DNA of 64,000 nt from Candidatus Koribacter versatilis Ellin345 (GTDB lineage: Bacteria; Acidobacteriota; Terriglobia; Terriglobales; Acidobacteriaceae), in assembly GCF_000014005.1 (NCBI RefSeq), contig NC_008009.1:4526001-4590000 (forward strand), written 5' to 3'. Positions within the stretch are counted from its first letter, which is position 1; every line of letters begins with the position of its first letter. The notes under the pieces are model-generated. The model did not search any database and was not told the DNA's origin. It worked only from the letters and a program-made list of their open reading frames with translations. The position numbers were made by a program, and so were the translations under genes. This document shows, piece by piece, positions 53,310 through 63,456 of the stretch.

Positions 53310-53312
53310 ACC

Positions 53313-53504
53313 ATGAGCACACGAGACATCCTCTGGATCGCAGGATCTCTGTTCGTTTTCAGTTTGGTGGACGACCGATTTCTCTCTCCATTCCTTCACC
53401 GAACTTCGCCCCAAGTTGCTGCTTTGGCGATTCCGTTGGTGTTCGCGGGTTTTGGCGCGCTTGTCGGTCTCGGACTGCGCTACAACTCGAAGAGGGCGCG
53501 GTAA
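53313..53504 (+). CDS. Small two-helix membrane protein
   Basis: A 63-residue frame with two hydrophobic segments (about 5-20 and 33-55). It starts three bases after the LysE stop with GAGGAA at a usable distance, and the third codon positions are G/C-biased. No family recognised. It might be an accessory of the exporter or an independent small protein. Confidence 0.55.
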   Translation: MSTRDILWIAGSLFVFSLVDDRFLSPFLHRTSPQVAALAIPLVFAGFGALVGLGLRYNSKRAR

Positions 53505-53612
53505 AAGCACTATCCGTTTCATTGCCCGGAAGCACCCCGTCACGGTAAAATAGGTCGTACACAGCCCGTCCCGGTTTCCAATCCTAGTCAACCCTGCGGT
53601 TCTTTAAGCGGG

Positions 53613-53633
53613 GCTTCTGTGTGCAGAAGCTTT
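53613..53633. terminator. Hairpin upstream of purA
   Basis: GCTTCTG-TGTG-CAGAAGC is a perfect seven-bp stem followed by TTTCTG. It may terminate the LysE operon or act as a leader hairpin of purA, whose start lies 80 bases on. Confidence 0.5.
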
Positions 53634-53715
53634 CTGATCCGCGCGCCTGCGCAAAAACGAACATCCTCGCAAGGCAGCGGCGGTCATTTGCAGTCATTTT
53701 GTGGGTTTGGAGTAC

Positions 53716-55044
<1,329 letters not shown>

Positions 55045-55075
55045 GCGTTAGGTTGTTAGGATTTAGGTTGAGGCG
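55045..55075. repeat. TTAGG-type intergenic repeat fragment
   Basis: GGCGTTAGGTTGTTAGGATT and following TTAGG units lie between purA and the next gene. The composition matches the scpA-scpB repeat at 46098. Confidence 0.5.
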
Positions 55076-55082
55076 GTGAGCG

Positions 55083-55370
55083 ATGGTTGTTCTTGCGGTG
55101 ACGTGGGTAGCACATGAGGGCCAGGAGCAGGAGATGGCCGAGGCGTTCGAGCGATTGGGCGCGGCTTCGCGCCAGGAGCCGGGTTGCCGGATGTATGTAG
55201 TGCATCGGCACCGCGAGGACAAGCGGACGTTTTTCATCTACGAGCAATACGACGACGATGCCGCGCTGCAGGCACACCGCGACTCGCCGCACTTCCAGAA
55301 AATCGTGAAAGAAGACCTGCACCTGGCAGGCCGTCGTACGGACGCTTTTCTCCTGGACCCCGTGGCGTAA
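55083..55370 (+). CDS. Antibiotic biosynthesis monooxygenase-fold (YgiN-like) protein
   Basis: A 95-residue ABM-domain protein: VLAVTWVAHEGQEQEMAEAF at the start, EPGCRMYVVHRH and DDAALQAHRDSPHF as in quinol monooxygenases. These small dimers oxidise quinols or act on reactive aromatics without cofactors. It precedes the ATP-grasp gene by six bases, so both are probably co-transcribed. Confidence 0.88.
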   Translation: MVVLAVTWVAHEGQEQEMAEAFERLGAASRQEPGCRMYVVHRHREDKRTFFIYEQYDDDAALQAHRDSPHFQKIVKEDLHLAGRRTDAFLLDPVA

Positions 55371-55376
55371 GGTACG

Positions 55377-56234
55377 ATGAAATCCATCGCATGGGTCACC
55401 TACAAAGCACTCAACGATATTGCACCCGATGATCGCATCGCCGCCGAGGCGGTGCGACGCCCGGGCGTGCGCGTAGAGCCGCTGGTGTGGGACGATCCGG
55501 CTGTCGATTGGTCGGCGTACGATGCGGTGGTGATCCGGTCGTGCTGGGACTATCAGTACACGCCGGAGAAGTTTGTGGCTTGGCTGGATGCGCTGGAGCG
55601 CAGTAGTGCTCGCGTGTTTAACCCTCTACCGGTTGTGCGGTGGAATCACGATAAGAAATATCTGCGGGATTTGGAGCAGCGCGGAGTTGAGATCGCGCCG
55701 ACCTATTGGTGCGAGCGTGCGACGGTGCCACGCATTCAGGATGTGCTGAGTTCGCGCGGGTGGCAGAAGGCCGTAGTGAAGCCGACAATCTCGGGAACAT
55801 CGATGAATACGTGGACCGTCACGCTCAGCGACTCCGACGATCACGATGCGGAGTTGGCTTCCCTGCTGGCGAAGCGCGACATGATGATCCAGGAATTCAT
55901 GCCGGAGATCCTCGACGGCGAGTGGTCACTCGCCTTCTTCGGCGGCGAGTTCAGCCATGCCGCGGTGAAGCGCGCCAAGCCCGGCGACTTCCGCGTACAG
56001 GATGAGCATGGCGGGACATGGGCACAGGAGCCGTGCTCGCCGGAGCTGATTGTCCAGGCGCGTCGAGTGTTGCAGTGCGTGGACGAAGACCTGCTCTACG
56101 CGCGGGTGGATGGCGTAGTGCGTGGCGGACGGTTTGTTTTGATGGAGCTTGAAGTCATCGAGCCGATGTTGTACTTGGGGGGAAATGTGGCGGCGGCGGA
56201 GATGTTTGCGGAGAAGCTGCTCGCACGGATCTAG
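55377..56234 (+). CDS. RimK/glutathione-synthase-like ATP-grasp protein
   Basis: A 285-residue ATP-grasp enzyme. The N-terminal part includes YDAVVIRSCWDYQYTPEKF. The ATP-binding part shows VVKPTISGTSMNTW, with MIQEFMPEILDGEWSL further on, and the metal-binding end is VLMELEVIEPMLYLG. Relatives (COG0189) ligate amino acids or carboxylates to peptides or tetrahydro-cofactors. The acceptor is unknown. The stop overlaps the end of the TPR gene on the other strand by four bases. Confidence 0.82.
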   Translation: MKSIAWVTYKALNDIAPDDRIAAEAVRRPGVRVEPLVWDDPAVDWSAYDAVVIRSCWDYQYTPEKFVAWLDALERSSARVFNPLPVVRWNHDKKYLRDLEQRGVEIAPTYWCERATVPRIQDVLSSRGWQKAVVKPTISGTSMNTWTVTLSDSDDHDAELASLLAKRDMMIQEFMPEILDGEWSLAFFGGEFSHAAVKRAKPGDFRVQDEHGGTWAQEPCSPELIVQARRVLQCVDEDLLYARVDGVVRGGRFVLMELEVIEPMLYLGGNVAAAEMFAEKLLARI

Positions 56235-56821
56235 CGTTTGTGTTTTGCGAGCATTTCGCGCGCGGTGTCTGCGGCAGATTCGTGCTCGGGATACATGGGT
56301 TTCAGCGTTAAGACAACCTCCCACTCTCGGCGCGCTTGATCGATGGCTCGACAAGCGAGCAATGCCTCGGCGAGGAAAAGATGAGCCGAGGCTTTTCCGT
56401 AATGTGGCTTTAGCTCAATACCCCGACGGAACATTCTAATCGCATCGTCATAACGCTTGAGCTTCGCGAAACAACGACCCAGTGAAATTGCGGGACGGGG
56501 GTCATCCGGTGCGAATTCCCCGGCCCGTTCATAGTATGAAACCGCAGCTTCTGCCTCTCCATTCTCCATCATGGCGTTGGCGAGCCACAGGTATCCATCA
56601 GCCCAGCTTGGTTTCAGTTCGACAGCCCTTTTAAATTCTGCGATCGCGGCGGGATAGTCCGGCGGTTCCTGAAAGAAATAACATTCCCCCAGTCCGAGGT
56701 GGTAGTTCGCGGCCGTCGGTTCCATCTCGACGGCCTTGCGCAGGTGTTTGCGAGCGCGACGGTATTCGCTCTTTGCAATGCAACCCATCCCGAGTTCGTA
56801 TTGCTGACGCGCTTCTTCCAA
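56231..56821 (-). CDS. TPR-repeat protein
   Basis: A protein of about 196 residues made almost only of TPR repeats (five recognisable: EEARQQYELGMGCIAKSEYR, AIAEFKRAVELKPSWADGYL, AAVSYYERAGEFAPDDPRPA, DDAIRMFRRGIELKPHYGKA and a last pair). It has no signal peptide, so it is cytosolic. The start is unclear: TTG at 56821 just after the tautomerase stop is chosen; TTG at 56899 would overlap it, and ATG at 56788 would cut the first repeat. It is probably translated with the tautomerase. Partner unknown. Confidence 0.75.
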   Translation of the reverse strand: MEEARQQYELGMGCIAKSEYRRARKHLRKAVEMEPTAANYHLGLGECYFFQEPPDYPAAIAEFKRAVELKPSWADGYLWLANAMMENGEAEAAVSYYERAGEFAPDDPRPAISLGRCFAKLKRYDDAIRMFRRGIELKPHYGKASAHLFLAEALLACRAIDQARREWEVVLTLKPMYPEHESAADTAREMLAKHKR

Positions 56822-56822
56822 G

Positions 56823-57020
56823 CTATTTCTGCTTTCTTTTATCTGCGACCAGCATTCCGTTGCTGGCGTAGCTCTCGGCGGGAACGTCAACGAATGCAAT
56901 CGTCACGGACTCGGGCTTGGCGCTCGCTTCCTGCACCATGAGGTCCGTAAGCTTGGTGACGAGGGTGCGTTTTTGTTCGGTTGTGCGGCCTTCGATCCAG
57001 GTGATTTGAATGTGGGGCAT
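56823..57020 (-). CDS. 4-oxalocrotonate tautomerase-family protein
   Basis: A 65-residue protein. After Met removal the N-terminal Pro is the general base (MPHIQITWIEGRTTEQK). The family pattern continues with LVTKLTDLMVQEA and VTIAFVDVPAESYASNG. GGAG is at a good distance before the ATG at 57020. It isomerises unsaturated keto acids or acts on other tautomers. It lies between ndk and the TPR gene in the same direction. Confidence 0.9.
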   Translation of the reverse strand: MPHIQITWIEGRTTEQKRTLVTKLTDLMVQEASAKPESVTIAFVDVPAESYASNGMLVADKRKQK

Positions 57021-57084
57021 TACGGTCTCCAAAAAACACAGGCATGCCGTCGCAGCATGCCTGCTCGCTTGTCGCGTGAAGTGC

Positions 57085-57510
57085 TTATCTTGCCAGTTCG
57101 TAGCCGGCGAAGAAGTAGCTGAGTTCGAAGCGCGCGGTGTCGTCGGCATCGGAGCCGTGGACGGCGTTCTTCTCGATGCTGGCTGCCCACTTCTTGCGGA
57201 TGGTGCCTTCTTCGGCGTTGGCCGGGTTGGTAGCGCCCATCAGCTTGCGGTAGTCGGCGATGGCGTTTTCCTTCTCCAGGCACATTACGACGATCGGGCC
57301 GCTGGCCATGAAGTCGGTGAGCGAGTGGAAGAACGGCTTGTTGGCGTGCACGGCGTAGAAGCCCTCGGCCTGGTTCTTGGTGAGGTGCAGCATCTTGATG
57401 CCGAGGATGCGGAAGTTGTTGTTCAGCAGGATGCTGATGATGTCGCCTTCGGCGTTCTTCTCGACCGCGTCGGGCTTGATGATGGAAAGAGTGCGTTGCA
57501 AGGTCTTCAT
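57085..57510 (-). CDS. ndk: Nucleoside diphosphate kinase
   Basis: A 141-residue enzyme: [15 protein letters not shown] at the start, [17 protein letters not shown] in the middle and [20 protein letters not shown] at the end, where the phospho-His sits. It transfers phosphate between nucleoside triphosphates and diphosphates. It follows sucCD in the same direction, 22 bases after sucD. Confidence 0.97.
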
Positions 57511-57532
57511 TCGTTTTCCTTAAGTTCAGATC

Positions 57533-58414
57533 TTATTTAACTTTTCCGCCCGTTGCCTGGACGAGCGTTTCACCCAGCAATGCCGGGCTCTTCACGATGT
57601 GGATGCCGGCAGCTTCCATGGCCTTGAACTTCTCGGCCGCGGTTCCCTTCCCGCCGGAAATGATGGCGCCGGCGTGGCCCATGCGGCGTCCGGGAGGCGC
57701 GGTTTGGCCGGCGATGAAGCCGACGACCGGCTTCTTTACGTTGGCCTTCACGAACTCGGCTGCGTTCTCTTCCGCGTTGCCGCCGATTTCGCCAATCATG
57801 ATGATGGCTTCGGTCTCGGGATCTTTGTTGAAGAGATCGAGGGCATCGATGAAGTTGGTGCCGATGATCGGATCGCCGCCGATGCCGATCGCCGTCGACT
57901 GCCCGATACCGCGAACGGTGAGTTGATGCACGGCTTCATAGGTCAGCGTCCCCGAGCGCGAGACGATGCCGACGTGTCCCTGCTTATGAATGCGCGCGGG
58001 CATGATGCCGATTTTCGCCTTGCCCGGCGAGATAATGCCGGGACAATTCGGACCGATGAGGCGCGACTTCTTGCCCTGCATGTAATCCCACACTTTGACC
58101 ATGTCTTGCGCCGGAATGCCTTCGGTGATGCAGACAACGAGCGGCAGTTCGGCGTCAACCGCTTCCATGATGGCGTCGGCGGCGAACGGCGGCGGAACGA
58201 AGATGACGCTGACGTTCGCGCCGGTCTGCTGCACAGCGTCGCTTACGGTGTTGTAGATCGGCCAGCCTTCGTGGGTGGTCCCGCCTTTGCCGGGTGTTAC
58301 GCCGCCAACGACCTTGGTTCCGTAGTCGGCGCAGGCCTTGGCGTGGAAAGTTCCTTCACGGCCGGTGAGGCCCTGGACGATGAGTCGCGTGTTCTTATCA
58401 ACGAGGATGCTCAT
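57533..58414 (-). CDS. sucD: Succinyl-CoA synthetase alpha subunit
   Basis: A 293-residue subunit with CoA-binding domain [18 protein letters not shown] and the phospho-His in [17 protein letters not shown]. It forms, with SucC, the enzyme that couples succinyl-CoA cleavage to NTP synthesis in the citric acid cycle. It begins directly after the sucC stop. Confidence 0.97.
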   Translation of the reverse strand: MSILVDKNTRLIVQGLTGREGTFHAKACADYGTKVVGGVTPGKGGTTHEGWPIYNTVSDAVQQTGANVSVIFVPPPFAADAIMEAVDAELPLVVCITEGIPAQDMVKVWDYMQGKKSRLIGPNCPGIISPGKAKIGIMPARIHKQGHVGIVSRSGTLTYEAVHQLTVRGIGQSTAIGIGGDPIIGTNFIDALDLFNKDPETEAIIMIGEIGGNAEENAAEFVKANVKKPVVGFIAGQTAPPGRRMGHAGAIISGGKGTAAEKFKAMEAAGIHIVKSPALLGETLVQATGGKVK

Positions 58415-59593
58415 TTACTTCACCCCTTTCGCGGCTGCAACGACCTTTTCAGCGGCGTCTTTCATGGTCTCTGCGACGATGAAGTTCAATCCGCTCTTCT
58501 GAAGGATTTCGCGGCCCTGCTCTACGTTCGTACCTTCGAGTCGAAGGACGATCGGCAATTGAATCTTGGTTTGGGTTGCGGCCTGCACCACGCCGGTGGC
58601 CAGCGTGTCTACGCGCAGGATGCCGCCAAAGATATTGATCAGCACGGCCTTCACGTTCTTGTCGCTGAGCAGGATTTCAAACGCGTGGGTGACTTGCTCG
58701 GCGTTGGCGCCGCCGCCCACATCGAGGAAGTTCGCAGGCATGCCGCCGGCGTACTGGATGATGTCCATGGTCGCCATCGCGAGGCCGGCGCCGTTGACCA
58801 TGCAGCCCACGGTGCCGTCGAGCTTGATGTAGTTGAGGCCGTACTTGCTGGCTTCCACTTCGAGCGGGTCTTCTTCGGTAACGTCGCGCAGGTCCTTCAG
58901 GTCAGGATGGCGGAAGAGTCCGTTGTCGTCGAAGTTGAACTTGGCATCGAGCGCGAAGAGCCGGTTGTCACTGGTGGTGATGAACGGATTGATTTCCACC
59001 AGCGAGGCGTCGGTCTCGTCGTAGGTCTTGTAGAGCGCCTGCATGAACTTCACAGCCTGCCCAATGAGTTCCGGCTTCAGACCGAGTTTGAAGGCGATCT
59101 TGCGCGCCTGGAACGCACCCAGTCCGTAACCGGGCTCAATCCATTCCTTGATGATCGCGTTGGGGTCTTTCGCGGCGACTTCTTCGATCTCCATGCCGCC
59201 CGCGGCGGAGGCCATGAACACCGGCTTGCCGTTGCTGCGGTCGAGCACGATGGAGAGATAAAGCTCGCGTTCGATCGGCAGCGTCTCTTCAATCAGCAGG
59301 CGCTGCACTTTCTTACCCTCGGGCCCGGTCTGGTGGGTGATGAGGGTCATGCCGAGGATTTTGCCGGCAAGCTGGCCGGCTTCGTCCACGCTCTTGGCGA
59401 TCTTTACGCCGCCGCCTTTGCCGCGGCCTCCGGCGTGAATCTGGGCTTTGACGACGACGCCCTTGGCGCCATCGTGCATCAGGTCGTTGGCCACGCGCTC
59501 GGCTTCTTCGCGCGTAGTCACCATTTCTCCGCGGGGGACGGCCACGCCATACTTACGCAGAATCGCCTTGCCCTGGTATTCGTGAATTTTCAT
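58415..59593 (-). CDS. sucC: Succinyl-CoA synthetase beta subunit
   Basis: A 392-residue ATP-grasp subunit: [20 protein letters not shown] at the start, [16 protein letters not shown], the metal-binding LVEINPF and the CoA-side FLDVGGGA. The full domain set is present. It is first of the sucC-sucD-ndk group on the minus strand. Confidence 0.97.
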   Translation of the reverse strand: MKIHEYQGKAILRKYGVAVPRGEMVTTREEAERVANDLMHDGAKGVVVKAQIHAGGRGKGGGVKIAKSVDEAGQLAGKILGMTLITHQTGPEGKKVQRLLIEETLPIERELYLSIVLDRSNGKPVFMASAAGGMEIEEVAAKDPNAIIKEWIEPGYGLGAFQARKIAFKLGLKPELIGQAVKFMQALYKTYDETDASLVEINPFITTSDNRLFALDAKFNFDDNGLFRHPDLKDLRDVTEEDPLEVEASKYGLNYIKLDGTVGCMVNGAGLAMATMDIIQYAGGMPANFLDVGGGANAEQVTHAFEILLSDKNVKAVLINIFGGILRVDTLATGVVQAATQTKIQLPIVLRLEGTNVEQGREILQKSGLNFIVAETMKDAAEKVVAAAKGVK

Positions 59594-59732
59594 GATGAGC
59601 TCTTCTGGACTGCTGGAGACACAAGTAGAAAACCCTTCATTTTATAGGAGCGTACGGAGGTGAGTAAACCGCGCTATCCGGACCCGAGTCCCCGATTGGT
59701 GGGAGAATACTGCCAGCCCGAGGAGGCGACAG

Positions 59733-60140
59733 ATGACCAAGGCCATTCAACAGTCCGTAACCTTTCCGGCATCGGCGCGGGAACTGTTCGAGACCTATGT
59801 GGATTCCCGGAAACACACGGCATCCACGGGCATGCCCGCGAAGATCAGCCGCAAGGTCGGCGGGAAGTTCTCCGGCTTTGGCGGGATGATCGGCGGGCGA
59901 AACCTGATGTTGGTACCGGGACAGATGATCGTGCAGGCTTGGCGCTCGGCCGCTTGGAAGAAGACGGATGCCAACTCGATTCTCACCATCACCTTCACCG
60001 ACACGAAAAGCGGCGGACGCGTGGACCTGGTGCATGTGAACGTTCCCGCCCACGATCATCGTGGCGTGACCGAGGGATGGAAGAAGTACTACTGGAAGCC
60101 GTGGCGTGCGTACTTCCGGAAGCAGAAGAAAGAATCTTGA
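59733..60140 (+). CDS. SRPBCC (AHSA1-like) domain protein
   Basis: A 135-residue protein with the START-like fold: QQSVTFPASARELFETYVDS at the start, GGMIGGRNLMLVPGQMIVQAWR in the middle and GVTEGWKKYYWKPWRAYF at the end, the usual AHSA1 pattern. Such proteins bind hydrophobic ligands or act as Hsp90 co-chaperone-like domains. It diverges from sucC. AGGAGG precedes the ATG. Ligand unknown. Confidence 0.88.
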   Translation: MTKAIQQSVTFPASARELFETYVDSRKHTASTGMPAKISRKVGGKFSGFGGMIGGRNLMLVPGQMIVQAWRSAAWKKTDANSILTITFTDTKSGGRVDLVHVNVPAHDHRGVTEGWKKYYWKPWRAYFRKQKKES

Positions 60141-60147
60141 AGCAGCA

Positions 60148-60822
60148 GTGCCGTATCTTAAGAGCGTGACGACTCCACACATTATTCAGTTGGCGATTGG
60201 ACGGCCGGAGAACCATGCTCCGGCGGGCGAAGAACCCTGGATCACGGCGATCTATCGCAAGCCGGTGAGCGCAGCGGTTTTCTGCACCAAGCTCGGGTTC
60301 GAAGGCGATCAGGTCGCGAACCGGCGCGTTCACGGCGGGCCGGACAAAGCGGTCCTTTGCTACGGCGCGTCGAACTATCCCAAGTGGCAGGCGGACGGTT
60401 TGCCGGCGGGTCCCGGCGGCTTCGGCGAGAATCTCACGATCCAAGGTTTGGACGAAGAGACCGTCTGCATTGGCGATGTCTATCGGATCGGCGAAGTCGA
60501 AGCCCAAGTCTCGCAACCGCGCGGGCCGTGCAACACGTTGGCGCACCGCTGGGGACGTCCGGATCTCGTGAAAGTGGTGAAGGAGAACCATCGCTCCGGT
60601 TGGTATCTCCGCATCCTGCGCGAAGGAAAGATCGCGCCGGGGGATGTAGTGGAGTTGGTGTCGCGACCGCATCCGGCGTGGAATATCGCAAAGACTTCGG
60701 AGGTGAATTATTCGCGCAATCGAAGCCTGGAAGATGTGCGCGAGCTGGCGGGGTTACCGGAGCTGTCCGTGAATTGGAGAAGCGACTTTGAGAAGAAGTT
60801 GGGGGCGATGGCGGGAAGGTAA
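60148..60822 (+). CDS. MOSC-domain protein (YiiM-like)
   Basis: A protein of about 224 residues with a MOSC domain: VHGGPDKAVLCYGASNYPKW, GFGENLTIQGLDEETVCIGD and the conserved Cys in SQPRGPCNTLAHRWG. YiiM-type members bind molybdenum cofactor and reduce N-hydroxylated compounds. Start is uncertain (GTG at 60106, 60148 or 60166); 60148 is used. It follows the SRPBCC gene closely in the same direction. Confidence 0.87.
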   Translation: MPYLKSVTTPHIIQLAIGRPENHAPAGEEPWITAIYRKPVSAAVFCTKLGFEGDQVANRRVHGGPDKAVLCYGASNYPKWQADGLPAGPGGFGENLTIQGLDEETVCIGDVYRIGEVEAQVSQPRGPCNTLAHRWGRPDLVKVVKENHRSGWYLRILREGKIAPGDVVELVSRPHPAWNIAKTSEVNYSRNRSLEDVRELAGLPELSVNWRSDFEKKLGAMAGR

Positions 60823-60914
60823 GCCTTCGACACAGCGTACCGAGATGCAATGAAGCTGGTCGCCGCTCGACCGTTTCAGCAGGCGGAGACCGCCTTGGAG
60901 GATCGCGGCTGTTT

Positions 60915-61664
60915 TCACGAACCGCCGTCGGACAGTGAAAACTTCACATCTACCGTCGTTTCCACTGCTATAGGCATTCCATTCAGGAGATACGGCTGGT
61001 ATTTAAATCGCTTGGCGGCTTCGATAGCAGCGGGAACGAGCACATCGGGGCCACTCAGCTTTGCCGCTGCAACGACATTGCCAGCTTGATCGACGTGAAT
61101 TCGGAGAACAACCGTTCCTTCAACATGGTCGGCCTTGGCCTCGGGCGGATAGAGCAGCGGGACGCCGGCTACTTGACGCTGCATAAACTCTGGACGGAGG
61201 CGCACCATTGTTGGGGAAACGTGTACACAACCAGGCGCGCCAGGAATTACAACCTGTCTGATACCCGCTAAGGGCCCTCCCGCTTGGACGACAACAGACA
61301 CCATTTGGCTGATATCGGTTGCGATGGTGCTGTCGCCCGCAAACGTAACCGCCAGCTTTATGTTCCGCAAATCAGCCGACTTCTGCTGAACCGTGAATGA
61401 CTGTGCCTTCAATGTCGTGATCGCTGCATCGCGCAGTGCGGGTGGTCCTGACAACACGCGGGTGTCTCGTACTCTGCCAGACTTGCTCAATGCAACCTGC
61501 ACCACGATGGTTCGATCGTCGTCACTCGACGAAGGCGCGCGCTGCGAAGCTTGCGCCCGCTCCGTTGTTGCACATGGATCTTGAGGAACCTGAGAATTTT
61601 GGCTCTGAGCATCGCAGATGCCGCGCAACCAAAGAAGCAGGGTCAAGAGCGCGAGTGTACGCAT
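60915..61664 (-). CDS. Exported protein with two TonB-C-like domains
   Basis: A 249-residue protein with a cleavable signal peptide (MRTLALLTLLLWLRGICDAQ). The first beta-alpha-beta domain (about 40-105, IVVQVALSKSGRVRDTRVLS) and the second at the C-terminus (about 165-240, GTVVLRIHVDQAGNVVAAAK and FKYQPYLLNGMPI) both have TonB C-terminal features. It lacks the uncleaved membrane anchor and Pro-rich linker of a true TonB. It may bind outer-membrane receptors or the cell wall. Start at 61664 begins the signal peptide. Confidence 0.82.
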   Translation of the reverse strand: MRTLALLTLLLWLRGICDAQSQNSQVPQDPCATTERAQASQRAPSSSDDDRTIVVQVALSKSGRVRDTRVLSGPPALRDAAITTLKAQSFTVQQKSADLRNIKLAVTFAGDSTIATDISQMVSVVVQAGGPLAGIRQVVIPGAPGCVHVSPTMVRLRPEFMQRQVAGVPLLYPPEAKADHVEGTVVLRIHVDQAGNVVAAAKLSGPDVLVPAAIEAAKRFKYQPYLLNGMPIAVETTVDVKFSLSDGGS

Positions 61665-61956
61665 GATGTAGAGGATAACTGGCCGGCAGACGCTTACCAC
61701 TAGGTAACTTTACGCCGGTTGGCTCGCGATATTTCTCATTTCATTTCGGGCCCTAGCGACTAGATTCAAGTCTACCTTCCGCAGTTCCTGACCGTCATTG
61801 ACATCAAAGGTTTTGGGTTTACGATCTACGTGTTTGACAGACGGCGTATCCGCTGGATCGTCATATAGCCCCGGGTGACTACCGGGGCTTTGGTTTGCCA
61901 GTTTGGTATAGGTGACTGGTCTCCCCGAAAAAACTTCGATGCCATGAGCACGCGGA
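61665..61956. other. Intergenic region with a short open stretch and hairpin
   Basis: From 61764 to 61868 a frame of 34 codons (FLTVIDIKGFGFTIYVFDRR and so on) has plausible amino-acid composition but no standard start. It ends in a perfect hairpin AGCCCCGG/CCGGGGCT (61867-61889) followed by TT. It may be the tail of a decayed gene with its terminator. Confidence 0.4.
61867..61891 (+). terminator. Terminator-like hairpin
   Basis: An eight-bp stem AGCCCCGG/CCGGGGCT with a seven-base loop is followed by TTGG. The short T run makes it weaker than others in this window. Confidence 0.55.
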
Positions 61957-62421
61957 ATGGTAGGCTTCTGCGGCGTGGAAGACCATGCTCGCCCTTTGAG
62001 TATCTCGATTATCGGGTGGTTGATGATTATTGCGGGCTTGTTTGCGGTGCCGCTCGCATTGATTCACGTGCCGCTGTCGGCGTTTGGGATGATGCTCGTC
62101 GGATGGATTGCGACGGCGCTGATACTTGGGCTGGCGCTGGCGTATCTGCTGATTGGCTTCGGTCTGCTGCGCTTGAAGCGCGCGGCGTGGGTCGCTGCCA
62201 TCGCTTTGCTCGTGCTGTTTGCGGTCAATGCGATCGTTGATGCGTCGATCCCCGGCACCCACGCAAAGATGCTGGAAGCCATGAAGAGCACGCCGCTCTT
62301 TTCGCAGCAGGCAAACCGCCCGGCTCCCCCGGAGATGCCGCTCGCTCTCAAACTGCTGCCGATCAGTCTGCTGGCCATTCCGCTGTGGTTCCTGATCCGC
62401 CGGAGGGAAGCGTTTGAGTAG
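61957..62421 (+). CDS. Hypothetical four-helix membrane protein
   Basis: A 154-residue protein with about four membrane helices. RPLSISIIGWLMIIAGLFAVP at the start is split between a short leader and helix one; the last helix ends in LIRRREAFE. No known motif. GTG at 61975 is an alternative start closer to the first helix. It appears to be a stand-alone gene. Confidence 0.65.
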   Translation: MVGFCGVEDHARPLSISIIGWLMIIAGLFAVPLALIHVPLSAFGMMLVGWIATALILGLALAYLLIGFGLLRLKRAAWVAAIALLVLFAVNAIVDASIPGTHAKMLEAMKSTPLFSQQANRPAPPEMPLALKLLPISLLAIPLWFLIRRREAFE

Positions 62422-62483
62422 CGCGGATGGCTAACTATTTCGCTCTCCCACGTCTCGAAAGTCGCGAGACATGGGGCACCCGA

Positions 62484-63377
62484 CTATTTTTTCGCCCTCT
62501 GCGCCGCTACTGTCTTCTCAAAGTCGGCTTGCGCTGCGTTGACTGCCTCTGCGTATCCCTTCGGATCTACGAACGCAGCCTCGCCCTCGGTGGGCATCCG
62601 TTTCAGCTTTGGCAGCAGATCGAAATAAACGCCGTGAGCTCCGAGAAAGATGTCGCAGGGGAGCGCGCGCAGGGTCGCGAACGTTTTCTCGAAATCCTCA
62701 TTAATTCCCGGGTAGGAAGCCGGATGACCCGGTGTGCCGACGATTTGGTACTGAGAAAGCGCGCGCCAGCCGCCAACGATGACGACATCGCGCAGGCGGC
62801 CTGCGGGATCGCTTGCGATGTGGGCGCGTAAGGTCCACGTCGTGCAGCCGCGGGTATGGCCAGCGGTGCGATGCGCCGTGAGTGTCACGCCGCCGAGGAG
62901 GACCGTATCGCCGTCGTGGAGAACGCGGTCTACGCGCGCGGGCGGATAGGTCGTAAGCCCGTCGGTGCCGAAGGCGAAGTCTTTGCGTCCGCCACTGCTG
63001 ACGACGTCGGCATCGCCATCCATCACCATGTCTTGCGCACGGGTCTCGCGGATGACCTGGGCTGCGCCTCCCATGTGATCGGAGTGGGCCTGGCCGTTGA
63101 GAAGAATTTTTGTGTTCTTCCACGAGAACCCGAGCTTCTCAACGCTGGCGCGAATCAATGGCGGCGAGCTTTCAAGATTCGCGTTGATCAGGATGTTTCC
63201 CGCCGGAGTTGTAACCAGGTAGGCCGCGAGGTCGCGACTTCCAACGTAGTAGAGATTGTCGGCAATGCGGAAAGGGGGAAGCGCAGCTGTGTAGTCAGGG
63301 TTCTCTTTCGCCATCCCAGACAGGCAGACAACGACGAAGAAGAGGGCGGCGATTAACGTGCGCAAGCGAGCAGACAT
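62484..63377 (-). CDS. B3-type metallo-beta-lactamase fold enzyme, Gln-ligand variant
   Basis: A 297-residue exported protein with a signal peptide (about 1-23). The zinc-binding motif reads Q96-A-H98-S-D100-H101, where most subclass B3 enzymes have HxHxDH. The other ligands are H174 (TAGHTRGCTTW) and H248 (LGAHGVYFDL). This Gln variant is known in GOB-type B3 beta-lactamases, which are active. The size, export signal and B3-style C-terminus fit a true beta-lactamase; related hydrolases with other substrates cannot be excluded. ATG 63377 has GGAG six bases before it, and the next gene on the same strand is an O-methyltransferase. Confidence 0.85.
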   Translation of the reverse strand: MSARLRTLIAALFFVVVCLSGMAKENPDYTAALPPFRIADNLYYVGSRDLAAYLVTTPAGNILINANLESSPPLIRASVEKLGFSWKNTKILLNGQAHSDHMGGAAQVIRETRAQDMVMDGDADVVSSGGRKDFAFGTDGLTTYPPARVDRVLHDGDTVLLGGVTLTAHRTAGHTRGCTTWTLRAHIASDPAGRLRDVVIVGGWRALSQYQIVGTPGHPASYPGINEDFEKTFATLRALPCDIFLGAHGVYFDLLPKLKRMPTEGEAAFVDPKGYAEAVNAAQADFEKTVAAQRAKK

Positions 63378-63456
63378 AGCGACTCCGGGGCGGGCATTTC
63401 CATCAACCCTTCGATGTTCTCCAAAGTGTAACTGCGTGATCTGTGGATGCGCGATC

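Noticed and set aside
57599-59647. A 682-codon open frame on the plus strand
   Set aside because: It lies opposite sucC and sucD, which have complete family motifs. The frame is a by-product of G/C-biased third positions.
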